Under the pieces are notes generated by a model, which saw only the letters and a list, made by a program, of their open reading frames with translations, searched no databases and was not told the origin of the DNA. 64,000 nucleotides of DNA from Nymphaea colorata. Its lineage: Eukaryota; Streptophyta; Magnoliopsida; Nymphaeales; Nymphaeaceae. Position numbers and translations under genes: made by a program. Shown here one piece after another: positions 47,666-59,525 of this stretch (position 1 is its first letter; the number at the start of each line of letters is the position of its first letter). Location of the stretch: contig NC_045140.1 of the NCBI RefSeq assembly GCF_008831285.2, positions 6,690,505-6,754,504 of the forward strand. Direction: 5' to 3'.

Positions 47666-48360
47666 CTTGACAAATCTATCAAAGTTATAAGGTATGTTCA
47701 TGGTAGTGAGTATATATTAAATAAATTTTCTTTAATATTACAAATGACTTATTATAAACAAGCAGAGAATTGTGCCAAGAATAACTGAGAAGTGCAATAG
47801 AACCATCTTACACACGGTAAGATCCATGTTGGTAGGTGCACAATTGCTGAAAGTATTTTGAGTGAGGTTGTGTAATTGCTATGTGTATTTTGAATCGATC
47901 GCCTTGTAAGGTGGTCTTGACCACTCTTTATAAGAGATAAACTTGTATAAAACCATATTTGAATCACCTTAAGAGGTTGGAATTTGTAGCTCTCATCAAG
48001 ATCTTAGATCCAAAATTGGATAAATTAAATAACAAATGTATAAAATACATATTTATTGGATATCTGAAAGGATCTCAAAGCTACAAATTATATCATTCAT
48101 TAATGTGATTCATTGAAAGTAGAGATGTGGAGTTTATAGAAAAAAATCAATAATTTAACTAATTTATTCAAGTAAATAGTCCAATAATGAACTGACTGAT
48201 GTATAGTTAGACAATAAACCAACTAATTCAAGCACATCTATTTCTAAGGCTTTGTTTGATCAAACATGGGATAGAGCTCCTCCTTCATATATGAATGACT
48301 ATTATGTTTATTTGGTAGAAGAGTTATGTTATTCCACTGATATTGACAAAATGATAGATA

Positions 48361-48674
48361 ATCTGACATATAATAAAAATATTAATTTACATGAGTTGTC
48401 AGATTAGATAAAAGCTATAGATGAAGAAATTGAATTCATCGAGAAAAATATGGTTTAGGACTTAGTAGAACTTTTGGAAGGAAAAAAACTTGTCTGATGT
48501 AAATATGTACTAAAGAACAAGTATAAAGCTGATGTAATAGTCGACAACACTAAGGCTAGACTAGTGGTGAAAGGTTTTTCTCATAAAGAATGAAATAATT
48601 ACTTAGAAACCTATTTGCCAATTGCTAAATTTGCCTAGATTATAATAATTTTGGCTATTGTGGCATTCTATGAC
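48361..48674 (+). pseudogene. Copia reverse transcriptase, N-terminal part
   Basis: Reads through KYVLKNKYKADV and KARLVVKGF to LAIVAFYD at the insertion boundary, with several in-frame stops. It continues after the nested element as QMDVKVVFLNSEF at about 49875. Confidence 0.75.
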
Positions 48675-49852
48675 TAGGGCTGCACAACGATTCGAGCCAA
48701 CTCGGGCTCGACTCGAACTCACTCGAAAAAACTCGACTTGAGCTTGACTCATTTATAAACAAGTCGAGCTCGAGTTTAGACTTATACACGAAACATTAAA
48801 TGAGTTGAGTTCCAGTTGTAAGGACTCGACTTGTTTATGCTTTGCTCAGCTCGACTATTGAAAATCGTTTCATCTAATTACATAAACAGGTTCATTGAGC
48901 CATCAAAACCGATTCACTAATTGAGGTTATATGTTTTTGTTTACTGTTCAGTTTTCATTTTTAACTTTTTTGTTCTTTTCTCTTTTGACTGCTCTCTCTC
49001 TCTCTCTTTTCTGTCTAACACCCACACCGACTCACCACCCCACAAGTGGTGACCACCACCATCCATTTGGCAGAGTCCGACCATTATTTGACTTCCCTGC
49101 TACTTCCAGGTCTCCGCGGGACTGCTGCCTACTAGTATATATGCCTATTGCCTCTCTCTCACACGCAAACTCTCAGCCATCACCTCTTTCTCTCACCTTT
49201 TGCAGGTTTCAGATTTACCCAAAGGTGGTGCTTTCTGTCAGTTTTAGGAGAACCTAATTTTGCAACGCAACAACGCTCTTTGTCAGTTTTAAACTGACCC
49301 AATGGAACCAACTCACTTTGCTGCAATCGGTATGCCTCAGCCTTTCTCTCTCTTTCTCACTGTCTCACGCTTTCCCTCTCTTATGACATTAGTTTGATTG
49401 TTGAAATAGTTTGCTTGTTAAATTGTTTCCCAATCTTGTTTGCACTTTTTGTATTGAACCCCCTTGTTTTCATGGTTGTACCATAGAATTTGTTCTTTTT
49501 GATGTGCAGCTTTGTGATTAAGTGAAAAATTTTAAGCGTTTGCTCATTCAACTTACAATACTAAAAATAATATCTCTATACTACAAGACAATCATACCCT
49601 TGTTTGTATTGCAGGAAAACCAACAGTAAGTTTTTCTTTCGACTTGAGGTAACAAGTTTTGCTTTGGTGGCATAAATGAGTTAAACGAGTTTAAAAAAAG
49701 AAGTTTAAAAAAACAAGCTAAGGGAGTGGAGCTTAAGCTCGAGGCTGTATAATCGAGTTGAGGTCAAGCTTGTGTTAGGGAGCTCGACTCGAGTACAAAG
49801 TTCGAGCTCGAGCTGGCCAAGCTCGGGCTTGACTTGGCTCATGTGCAACTTT
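48675..49852. mobile_element. hAT-like non-autonomous element nested in Copia
   Basis: The 1178-bp insertion starts TAGGGCTGCACAACGATTCG. The reverse complement of its right end is AAAGTTGCACATGAGCCAAG, so the ends are imperfect inverted repeats. Flanking 8-mers TCTATGAC (48667-48674) and GCAATGAC (49853-49860) match at six of eight. Removing the insert plus one flank joins the Copia reading LAIVAFYD to LDILQMDV, which independently fixes the boundaries. Both ends carry many CGAGCTCGAG/GGCTCGAC words (subterminal repeats). A 108-codon frame at 48931-49257 is not recognisably transposase. Confidence 0.8.
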
Positions 49853-49860
49853 GCAATGAC

Positions 49861-50670
49861 TTAGATATTTTGCAGATGGATGTAAAAGTTGTCTTTTTGA
49901 ATAGTGAATTTAAAAAATATTTATGTGGAACAACCATAATAATATATTATTAAAAAATAAAAAGAATGTGTATAAGTTGAAAAAAAATATTTGTATGGTC
50001 TAAAACAATCTCCCAAATAGTAGTATTTTGCTTTCATAAGATAATAACCATTTAGCAAATTAGTTAGATCACTATGCATATGTCTAGAAAAGTGGAAGTC
50101 TGTTTCCCATCTTATCATAATATGTTGATTGACATTGAAATGAGTCCAAACAAAGCTTTATTAAATGTAAACTACAAAATGAAGGACATGGGTGAAGTAT
50201 CTGATATGCTGGGTACAAAAATTACTTGAGACAGAACATCAAAGATTTTGAGTTTAAGCTAAGAACATTACATTGATTACATTTTAAAGAAGTTCAGTAT
50301 TGCATCATTTGGCACTTCTATAGTTAAAGAAGCTAATTTAAGTAAAAACATGATTGTTCCAGTGAAAGACAACACAATTAAATGTTCTTTATACTCAGGG
50401 TGTTGGCAATCTAATGTATTCAATATTATTATGCACATGATCTTATATAACTTTTCCTATTGGTCTTGTCAGTCGTTGTAAAAACAATTTTGATTGGCGC
50501 CATTCTAATGTTGATTTTGTTGGCTGCAAAAATAATAGTAACTCTAAATTTGGTTAGATATTTCACTTTGAAGGCAGAATGATAATTTGGTACTATAAGT
50601 AATATGGATGTGTTGCACAATATACTCATGAAAAGAATGTGCTTCATGTAATGTAGCAACCACATGTGTT
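49861..50670 (+). pseudogene. Copia reverse transcriptase, C-terminal part
   Basis: QMDVKVVFLNSEF near 49875 is the block just before the polymerase palm. Further on, YKMKDMGEVSDMLGTKI (about 50170-50225) and HYIDYILKKF words follow in correct order. Frameshifts and stops separate them and the YVDD box is not identifiable. Confidence 0.7.
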
Positions 50671-50950
50671 GCCTAGATAAACTAGTTCTTAAAGGATTTG
50701 AATTAGGTCTTGATGATGACCTAGTTCAATTGTATTGTGATCACTGGATAACACTACTACCTCTTATAAAAAATGAAACTGTCAGTCCAAAAGGTAAACA
50801 TATAATAGTAAAATATCATTATGTACATGAGATGAAGGAGAAAAATGAAATATTAATTGATTATATACCTGCAAACAAATAATGGTTGATCTATTAATTA
50901 AGGGAACTTGAGAATACTTATTTACCAAACATGTAGCCTACATGGGACTG
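50664..50950 (+). pseudogene. Copia RNase H C-terminal remnant
   Basis: The frame includes VQLYCDHWIT, where LYCDN is typical, then KGKHIIVKYHYVHE and DYIPANK, matching the KHI...YH..RE...YVPT order of Copia RNase H ends. It stops at 50882. Confidence 0.75.
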
Positions 50951-51073
50951 AGATACTTATGAAACATTGGGATAAAAAAACCTCTTTCATGACATATGGA
51001 AAATCATGTCATTATATTTAAGGAGACCCACAACAGTGGGAGCAAAATGATGGTCTTATGACCAAATGAAAAA

Positions 51074-51519
51074 TGTTGAGTAGTGGCCATTGAGCCCTAT
51101 CCTATTATATGTGTAACTATGAGGGAGGGCCACTCACAATTACAACTTAAAACTTTAAGAACTATTTTTTAAACAAATAATTTTCACTATATGATAATTG
51201 ATTTACAAAATCAATTTTTTCCTGATTTTCTCCTACTAGTGTAACCATAAATTGGGCTTACGGGAATCCAATAGGGCTATTTTATAAGACCAAGCACATT
51301 GTGCTAACAGATAACAACATCCCTAAGCCCTACTGAAGCAAACCCGTAAAATCTTTCACCTTCGCTCTCATCTCTCGATCAGCTCATTGACGTCTCTTCT
51401 TCTACTTCTTCTTCTTCTCTCCTTTGGTTATTGCCACCTTACAGTGTCCCTAGAAGTTCCTCATTTGATCGGTGGACTGTCAGTTTGGTCCGGCGATCCT
51501 GCTGAGAAAGCTGAAGGAT
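51074..51519 (+). repeat. 3' LTR of the old Copia element
   Basis: It starts TGTTGAGTAGTGGCCATTGA and aligns with 45182-45579. It holds about 50 extra bases near 51260-51320 that the 5' LTR lacks. Confidence 0.75.
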
Positions 51520-52317
51520 AATAGTGGACGGAAGAGGAGAATGAAGAACATGTTGGAAGGAAGAGTGGTGCGGCATGCTAGACGGAAGGGAATTGAAGAT
51601 GCATCCGGTATACTAGTCAACGTCCAATGAAAGGATATCCAACATGATTGGTCAGTCGATTACAGATGCAAGGTTTTGACATGGCAAATGTGATTTTGGT
51701 TAATCCTACTTTCATGCTGACTGCATTAGTGAACGCATCTTTTGATCATGCTGCGAATGGTTTTGCTGTGATTTGGCCTGGGCTACCATGTTCTACTAGG
51801 GCTTTCTGTCTACTGTCCGCTCCTGTATTTTTTTTGCTCGGTATATATTCATACTATTATAATAAGGGTTGAGAGTCCGCAGCATTTCGTTGGAACTAGA
51901 TGAATGTGGTCTCGGTGAACACACTTTTGTATGTGATAAAGCTTGCGAGGATTTGGAAGGGTACCTACTCTTACCAAATAAACTTTTGTTTATAAGTTAA
52001 GAAACACGATTCCCTATTTGTTATGTTTCAGATTTGGCTGTTTAATATATGGTTTTTATTTCCTTTCTATATGTATATACGTTATAGATCTGGCTGTCTA
52101 AAATATTTGTGATTTGGCTGAACTCCGACGGATTGTTGACAATCGGGCCATTCAATTTGTTGGCTTGTTTATATATCTCGAAAAAGTTAACGTGCAAATC
52201 AACTGTTACAGGAGTACCAACAATCAACAAGAATTATCAGCTTGAGTTGACCATGTCATAAGTCAAATCTACACTTTGAGTTTTTTTTATTTTTTTCCAA
52301 ATTTTAGACAATTTAAC

Positions 52318-52320
<3 letters not shown>
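51520..52320. other. intergenic, no gene seen
   Basis: No element or gene is clear. The frame at 51648-51872 is short and unsupported. Confidence 0.35.
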
Positions 52321-52325
<5 letters not shown>

Positions 52326-52354
<29 letters not shown>

Positions 52355-54172
52355 CAAGAGAGAGAGAGGGTTCGGTTTTGCTATGAGGTGTATCGAGTTT
52401 GCAGTAATAACACCTAGCGTATATACGGGAGAGGTGTCCATGTGAGAACCAGAGAAGAGGGTTGAGGGTTCCATGTGAGAACCAGAGAAGAGGGTTGAGG
52501 GTTGCCGGTAGAGAGAGAGAGAGCGAGAGAGAGAGAGAGAGTGTGTGAGGTGTGGGGTAAAGAGAGAAAAAGAGAGAGATTGAATGTTCGGCGTGCAACT
52601 TCCGAAGAAAACCTCAAAAAGAAATTTGACACCTCTCTCACAGCCACAATATAAATCCCCAACGACAGTCGGAAAACACTCTCTTCCTCTCTCTCTCTCT
52701 TCTCTGCCTATGAGAGACGTCACACAGAAATAGTACCAGGCACCCATAGTCTTCTCACAGAACACGCGCGCACAGTCAGTCCTGCAGTTTCATCACCACC
52801 ACCATTCTCTCTTTCTCTCTTCATCGCCGATCCTGCCCCCTACAATCTCCTCCCTGTTTGTAGCGTCGGGCTGCGTCTAAAAGAAAACCAAAGGAAAATA
52901 AACAACACTCAAGCATTGGAAGAACCCGCCTCTGTCACACACACAAACACACACACACAGGCACGCACTGTTTTTTGATCAATCACAATCCCGCTCATCG
53001 TCTTCGAAGACGTATCCTTTTCTTCCCACCCTCTAGTGAGCTTGATCATCTTTTTCCTCTTGTTGGGTGTCAGTTTTCTGGTCCAGTCTACGCAGTGCAA
53101 GCCTCCCACTTGGTGTCTTTCCTGCCATCGAAGGACAGGGCACAAGGTCTCTGATCCTCCAGATAGAGAAACGAGTCGTCTTCGTGGTTTTCGTTGCGCT
53201 TCTGACACTTTTTGGCTTGGGTGGTCTTTAGGGTTTCTGAGGATTGGGATCGAGGAAAGATTTCTATGGTGGTCCTCAAAGGTTTGGAATAAGATCAAAA
53301 TTTTGCGGCAAAAACGGCCAAGAGGGAACGGATTCCAGTCTTTATTAGCCCCTGTAATTTTGTCTCTGATTTGGAGATTTTTGGAAGATTGAGATTGATT
53401 CAAAGATGAGAGTCGGTTAGGATATTTGGAAGCGCCCGCACCAGGGAGGAAAAAATATCTCAGGATCAGGGTTTCGAATGCCGTCGATTAACTATCCATT
53501 TGTTCCAACCGTTGCAGCAGAGACGGCTAATTCAGAATTGGGATGAGGATCACCTGGGAAAGTTTCTTCTGTGCCAAACAGATGCAGTGATTTGATTCTG
53601 AAGAGGTCGCTCTCAGAGAAGCAGTACCTGTCTGAATCAGTGTTGTTGTCGGAGCTCATCTCGCAGGCTCCTTTTGTGATTTTGGTACTGGGAAATGCTT
53701 AACCTGCGACTATTGAAGGTGAGTCTGTTGGGAGGTAAACCGTTGATGGTTCTGCGCAGTGCAGAACTAAGAACGAACCATCGGATTTTCAAGTGCCATT
53801 TTGGGGTTCTCATAAAAGAATCAGCTCCTGCAGAGTGTGATTCTAGAAAGTAGCTTTGACTTGCCTGTAATTCTTTCAGGTAAGGAATTGGTTTCTATAC
53901 TCACCGAAGGACGTTAGCTGCAATTTGAGTTCGTTGTGCAATTGGGTTGCGAGTGTTGCTATTTGATCATAAAAGGGTCTTAGCTCTCAGATGGGGATCT
54001 GAGAGAGAAAATTGAAGCTATTCTGAAGTTGGAAATGAAACTGGGGATATGGTGGATGAACAAGAGAATGAGCAGAGGTCGGTTCCCCGTTTGGAACAGC
54101 ATTATTTGAAATTAGCTAGATTTGCTTGCTCGCTGGAAGGAGAATTCATTTCTGATCCAAGTGCCGTGTGCG
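52326..54172 (+). promoter_or_regulatory. promoter and long leader of the lysine-rich protein gene
   Basis: A TA tract (52326-52354), GA/CT-rich tracts and a 33-bp tandem duplication precede a CT-rich block at about 52680-52705 that looks like a plant core promoter. The 1-kb or longer stretch before the ATG at 54173 is GC-richer than intergenic DNA and holds several upstream ATGs. A possible leader intron runs from GTGAGT at 53719 to TTCTTTCAG at 53879. Transcript evidence would be needed to place the start site. Confidence 0.4.
52438..52503. repeat. 33-bp tandem duplication
   Basis: CCATGTGAGAACCAGAGAAG occurs twice with a 33-base period (52438 and 52471), followed by a GA tract. Confidence 0.9.
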
Positions 54173-57100
54173 ATGTCTCGTTGCTTTCCATTTCCACCAC
54201 CAGGATATGAGAAGAAAACAAGAACTGGAGAATTAGATTTGTTACTAAAGGTTGATTTGCTATTGCTTATTTTGCTTCTTTGGTTTAGAATTTGAGATTT
54301 GCGTCATCATTTCAATACGGCTGAGAAACAATATAGTTGTAGGAAAAACTTCATATTTGGTTTTAAGTTGCCATTTTGCGCTTTAAGGATGAACCCTTTT
54401 TGGTGGCATTACCAGCATTGTTTTCACGCTGTTTTATATAAGTTGCTTGTTGGTCATTTATCTGCAGCAATTTTATTTGCTTAAATGGCTCGTTTTCTTG
54501 GACCTTTTTTAATTTTATTTGTGTATTATAATTTCCTAACCAGCTTTGTTTTGGCAAGCACAGAAAGTTTGCAGGTGGACTGAAATATGCATTAGGTTGC
54601 TGAAAACCAAGGGGCTGGAACAAGATTCGATGGAGATTACTGAGTGGACTTTGAATGCTTCCATAATCTACTATAGTGTCCTAAATTTATCTGATCAGAG
54701 CAGTACAATATCTAAACTAATATGAAGCGCTATCATTATGGAACAGCTACTAACCAGCCATCAAGTGTATTTTTTTTTTAAGGACAGAATACGATACACA
54801 GAGTTACTGAGCAATGACCAAATGCATTTGTTTCATCATCAAATAACTTTGGATGAATAAGAATAGAAAATAACTGTTCTCACTTGTCCGAACTAGGTGG
54901 ATGAGCACTTATGAGCTACAGCACTTTGTGTAACATGAGGTGCTTCTGTAGCCTGGTATAGTGGCTTCAGTTAACAGCAAACTTCTATTTAGACTATTGT
55001 TTTCTACTAGTTTGACTTGAATTAATTACAAGTGGTCTCTTTTACATGCCATCCATTCTTCCATGGTCCATAAAAGTAAAGGTCTTATAGTTTTTTTGTA
55101 AATATGCAAGAAAAAGAGAAACAAAAACAGGTAGCTGTTCCAGTTTTGGTCAACCAACTTCTAAGAACTAAGAAGATAGTGCGGAACACATGTTGGACAC
55201 CAAACAGTACATTTCAGAATCCCCCCCCACCATTAGTTCCAAGTCATGTTGCGTAGCTTCTGGTGCAAGGAGCTTAATTCACCTGCCATATGATTTTCTA
55301 TGGGTTTATCCTTCTCCGAAAGTGCTGCCTAGTGCTGTTACATGGGCATCAGTTCTGGAGGCTATGCAAATGCAGGGTAGCTTGCTTGAACATTGAGATT
55401 CCTATGCTATTCATGATTTTAAGTACTGAAATGTACCTGGCAAGCCTTTGTCAATGTAGCTGATATATTTTGGCTTCACTTGTCTCTTGGAGATACTGAC
55501 AGGCAGCAAACATTTTTTGAATCTTGATAGACACTTGTCTCACAATCATGAGTGCTTGATAGCATCAATGTCATCTCTGAAGCCTAATAAGGTAAAGTTA
55601 CTAGGTAGAAAATTTAGGTTCGCCATTGGACAATTTTTCCTCCATGGAGAAACACCACCATTGCTCTTATGGTCTCCATTAGACTTGTTTGCTTCTATGG
55701 TTGGAGATCCTAGGTTGGATGAAACTGGTGCATGGCAGCATGCACAATCTGCATATTTTTGCTGACATGGTAAATTGATGATTCAAGTGGGGACACTAGA
55801 CTAGAAATGATATGTACATGCTTTGGGGATCCTTGATTTTTCATGTTCAACAGTTCAAGAAGTTTGAGAAGGATACTTTCTGATGCCAGTTACATGATTA
55901 TGAGTTTACAACCCTTCATTGCAAACTGCATTTGCTGTGATCGGAAACATATGTTGAACAGCTTACCTTTGTTGGACTTACTCGACTGGAGGTATTGGAA
56001 TACATCTAGAGAAAGAACATTATGGGTTGGGGGAGACCTTTTATTGAAAAGAAGCCACGGTCTATTCCTTGAAATTATGTCATTGTGCTTTAAAATGTGG
56101 AGGTTGTGCAATTACAAAAGAAAAGTTGCTGTCAGCAAAGGAATGGTGACAGATAAGAAACTGTTAGTTAGTCAAGAAACTGATCAAGGGGAAAGCTGCA
56201 TCCTGCGAATTTGATCATAAAATACATTTGGCGGTCGCACCAGCTAACCGTGTGATGATCTAGGAAAAGTGGAAGCTGAAATTGTGGGAAGCTTCAATTA
56301 CTTTTAACAAATTATGAAGGAGAAAAATTACTGGAGGGTTCTCCATTTATTGCTAGTGGACATCAATAAGAAAAACTTAAGTACATGTCCAGCATTTGAC
56401 GATAAGGAGTTTGTCTAAGTTGCATTTTCCACATTTGACAAAAGAACAGAAGAGTAAAACTAAATGTAGCTGGATAATTCTAAGACAGTTTCCCGTTGTT
56501 GGTTTTTCAGGCCTATTTCACCTCTTCATCTGTCGTCAGCGAGTTTCTCTTTATCATTGAACTCTGCTACTTCCTTTTCTTTTGGCTTCTTGGGCCCTTG
56601 TCTTCACTATGCAGATATGTTGATCATTCAGTAAACTAGTATACCATGAGAATGGCAAGTTTAAATTGCGCTTTGGCTGGACACACTCTTACTTCATTCT
56701 AAGAAATGAATGTTAGTGAAATGATCTTTGTAGACCGTATCATAGGATTTTATTCTAGTTCTTCTTGAAACTGACAACTTTTACTGTATTATGTGCATAT
56801 ATAGTGCATACGCATTTCAGTTTTTGTATAGCTAGGTTATGACCTCACAATTATCTGAATGAAGAGGTAAATTATTCGCTTAAAATTTGTAAGTTTCTGA
56901 AAGCCAGGTTATGAAAGTATATCATGTATGGGAAGATAAAGTAGTTGGTATGAGAAACGTCAGGCTACTATAAAAGAGGACTTTCAATATTTAGCAGCTT
57001 CTAATGTTGTTTGTTGACATGGGCTGATGACAAATGAATCAAGTTTTTGGCTGTGAACGTGCTATACTGTTGTAATTTTGGATTAGCTGGAGACATTCAG

Positions 57101-59525
57101 CTGTTGCTGTTCTAATGGTTCCTCCTATCTGTTCATGTATGTTCTATGGTAGGATATACTTTAACATCTTCATTCAGTTTGAATCTAGAAATATTTTTCC
57201 ATGTTATGTTTCAATATGATTTCACCACCGACCTTTCTCTGTTTCATCAATTTATTATATTAGCCTTATGGAGATGATGGCAATAGCCATGTACAAATAT
57301 TACACTGGAAATCCATGTAAACAATGGATATATTGTATTCCCGAGCTCTTCATTCTCTGTTGTTGATGGAGTTTGGACTTTAGAAGCTTAATCACTGTGT
57401 CGACATTTTGAATAAACTACTCTATCAGAGATGTATATTTCTTGTTTTTGCCTCATGTAATTTCACTACTTCTCTCTCTCTCTCTCTAACATGCTGAATC
57501 TTGGGCACTGCCTGAGGCTTTGGTTTGAAAATGCTAATAACGTGCTTTGCAGATTGTTCATGAGTTGCTCTGTTTTGATGCTCACTTTTCTTATGTTGCT
57601 GTGGTAGACTATTTTCATTTTATGAAGCAATGTTGCTGAATACATTTTTCAGGAAAAACAGAGGGAGAAAAAGCATAAGAAAGAAAAGGAAAAGAAAGAG
57701 AGAAAAGAGAATAGGGAGAAAGATGGAAGCAAGGAAAAGCACAGAGATAAGGACCGGAAGGAGAGGCATAAGGACAGAAAGAGAGAGAAGGATAGAGAAA
57801 AGGACAAACATAAGGCAAGAGATGATGAGAAAATTAAAGGAAGAACAACAAATGATACTACTGGGAAAGGTGTGGAGAAACACCAGGTGGCAGACGAGAA
57901 AAGATTTGCAGATGAGTTCATCAGGAGGATCAGAGATGATGGAAGAAATGCGGGCGATCAAATGGTTGAGAAGTTTAATGGGGGGGATCATAGACAAATT
58001 GAAGTCTCAGATAAGGCAAAAAAAATTGAGGTTAAAGAAAAGAACAAAGAAATACAGATTGAAGGGCTTGATACGGCAAGAATCATTGGGGTTAAGGACA
58101 AGAACAAAGACAAACGAACTGAGGGAATTGATATGCCAAGGGAGAGCCTTGACATTAAAGAGAAGAACAAACAGCAAGGAACTTTGGGAATTGAGAGGCC
58201 AAACAAAGATGTGGGTAAGAACAAGATCAAGGAAAAGCAAGTCGAAGGAATTTATAGGCCAAAGGAGGATGGTATGGATAAAGATAAGAACAGAGAACGG
58301 CGAGTTCAGGGAATTGAGAGGCCAAAGGAGGAAGTTGTGGGCAATCACAGTAATAGAGAATGGCAAGTCCACGGAATTGGTAGACCAAAGGAAGATATTC
58401 TGGGTAAAGACAAGAATAAAGAATGGTGGGTTGAAGGAATTGATGGGCCAAAAGACGCCAAGACAAAAGAGAAGAAAAAAGGAAAGGAAGGTGACAGTAA
58501 AAATAAAGAGAGACACAAGGATGGAGGTCAACAACGGGATGAGAAGAAAGGTAAATCAAAAGCCAAGAGCAGGGAAAAAGAAAAGGAAAAAGAGAAAGTA
58601 AAGGAAGTTCTTGTCGGTAAACTGACAGAGAAAGAGGGCATTGTTAATACGCTGATAGAACAGAAGCCAGGAGAAAGTGGCAATAAATTGCTGTCTGGTA
58701 CTGTCAGTGTTGCTGCAGCAGGCCACACAAAGAATGCTGCTAAAATTGCTGGTGTTTCTACTACAGGCCATGCAAAGGACACTTCTAAAACTGCTAGTGT
58801 TGATCCAAATGTCCGAAAGAGAAAGGAAATGGAGATAAACGGTGTTTTACATGGTGAGTTCTGTTTCTATTTGTCATGCTTGTCCTTGAATCTCACTGTG
58901 TGCAAACCATTTTGTCAGCTTGTCCTAGCTATTTGTTTTATGAGGTTAGTCAAACCTTTTGTCCATTTTGAATAATATATCGTATTTGGTACACATAATT
59001 GCAGATGGAATCCGGCCTCATAAGCTTCTGAGACCAAATTTTGGCACCGCTTTGCCACTTGAAAATGGTTACAAAGTAGAGACTGTCCATATTGGTGTTC
59101 ATCAAGCTCTTGACAGACAGGGAGGTCTCGATAACAGAAAGCCCGAGAGCATTGCTTACAGCAATTCATGTGCCCTCTCTCCACTCAGGAAAGAACATAA
59201 AATCAATGGCAAAATAGAACCTCAGCTGCTTACCGTTAGCCTGAAACCTTCTGCATCTGCTACTGTTGTGGCCACCGGCACTGGCACGTCGGAATCTAGC
59301 AAACCTCCCCACCCTGACTCTAAATATCTAAATCAAATTCTTACCGTGCCCAAAATGCCTGAATGGTCTGAATTTGATGACCAGGAGTGGCTGTTCAGCA
59401 GCAGTGATGCCCAGTCTAAACGAAGTTTCCAATCGGAGATTGATGGGATGCCACAAGTGTGGTCTGAGGCATTGCACATTGAGACAGCTGATATGCATGC
59501 TTTGCCATATGTGATTCCGTATTGA
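54173..59525 (+). CDS. lysine-rich 'myb-like protein X'-type protein, 3 exons, 599 aa
   Basis: Exons are 54173-54250, 57653-58853 and 59005-59525 (1800 nt with stop). Intron 1 (GT...TTTTTCAG) is phase 0; intron 2 (GTGAGT...AATTGCAG) is phase 1. The start gives MSRCFPFPPPGYEKK, the conserved N-terminus of a plant family annotated as myb-like protein X, whose role is unknown. Residues about 27-90 are almost all K/E/R/D and probably helical, with nuclear-import-like basic runs. About 149-298 hold seven charged repeats of 20-21 residues. About 310-425 are lysine-rich, then Ala/Thr-rich. The C-terminus has PEWSEFDDQEWLF (about 545-557) and ends LPYVIPY, the family's most conserved part. The Myb name is not supported by any Myb domain here. 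Nuclear location is inferred from composition. All exons are open and the splice sites are good, so it is probably functional. Confidence 0.92.
54251..57652 (+). other. intron 1 of the lysine-rich protein gene
   Basis: A 3.4-kb phase-0 intron right after codon 26. It includes open frames up to 123 codons, at 55190-56214, that lack recognisable protein features. I see no element with termini inside it. It ends with a T-rich tract before TTTTTCAG. Confidence 0.8.
58020..58466 (+). repeat. tandem 60-63 bp coding repeats, about seven units
   Basis: In-frame units of 20-21 residues follow a pattern like (K/E)D..GKDKNKE.QVEGI.RPK. Conserved anchors are KNK, then G(I/L), then RPK. Units diverge at the DNA level but keep frame and length, suggesting selection or spread by slippage. 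They account for about a quarter of the protein. Confidence 0.8.

Larger units (their letters stand above)
45182..51519 (+). mobile_element. old Ty1/Copia retrotransposon with a nested hAT-like element
   Basis: Two diverged LTRs bracket a decayed Copia interior in plus orientation. LTR divergence is much greater than in the element at 32628-37692, so this insertion is older. Integrase, reverse transcriptase and RNase H fragments occur in Copia order. The reverse transcriptase is split by the element at 48675-49852. The gag region (about 45600-46950) is unrecognisable and holds a TA microsatellite and an 89-bp duplication. No primer-binding site or target duplication is clear. Confidence 0.8.

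Noticed and set aside
53036-53403. Overlapping frames in the leader of the lysine-rich gene
   Set aside because: They lie in the probable 5' leader on both strands at once and have no recognisable domain. At most they are upstream ORFs.
57630-58601. A 323-codon arginine/lysine-rich frame over exon 2 of the lysine-rich gene, with long antisense frames
   Set aside because: The purine-rich AAG/GAA composition removes stops from other frames. Splicing, family conservation and the C-terminal motif all select the other frame.
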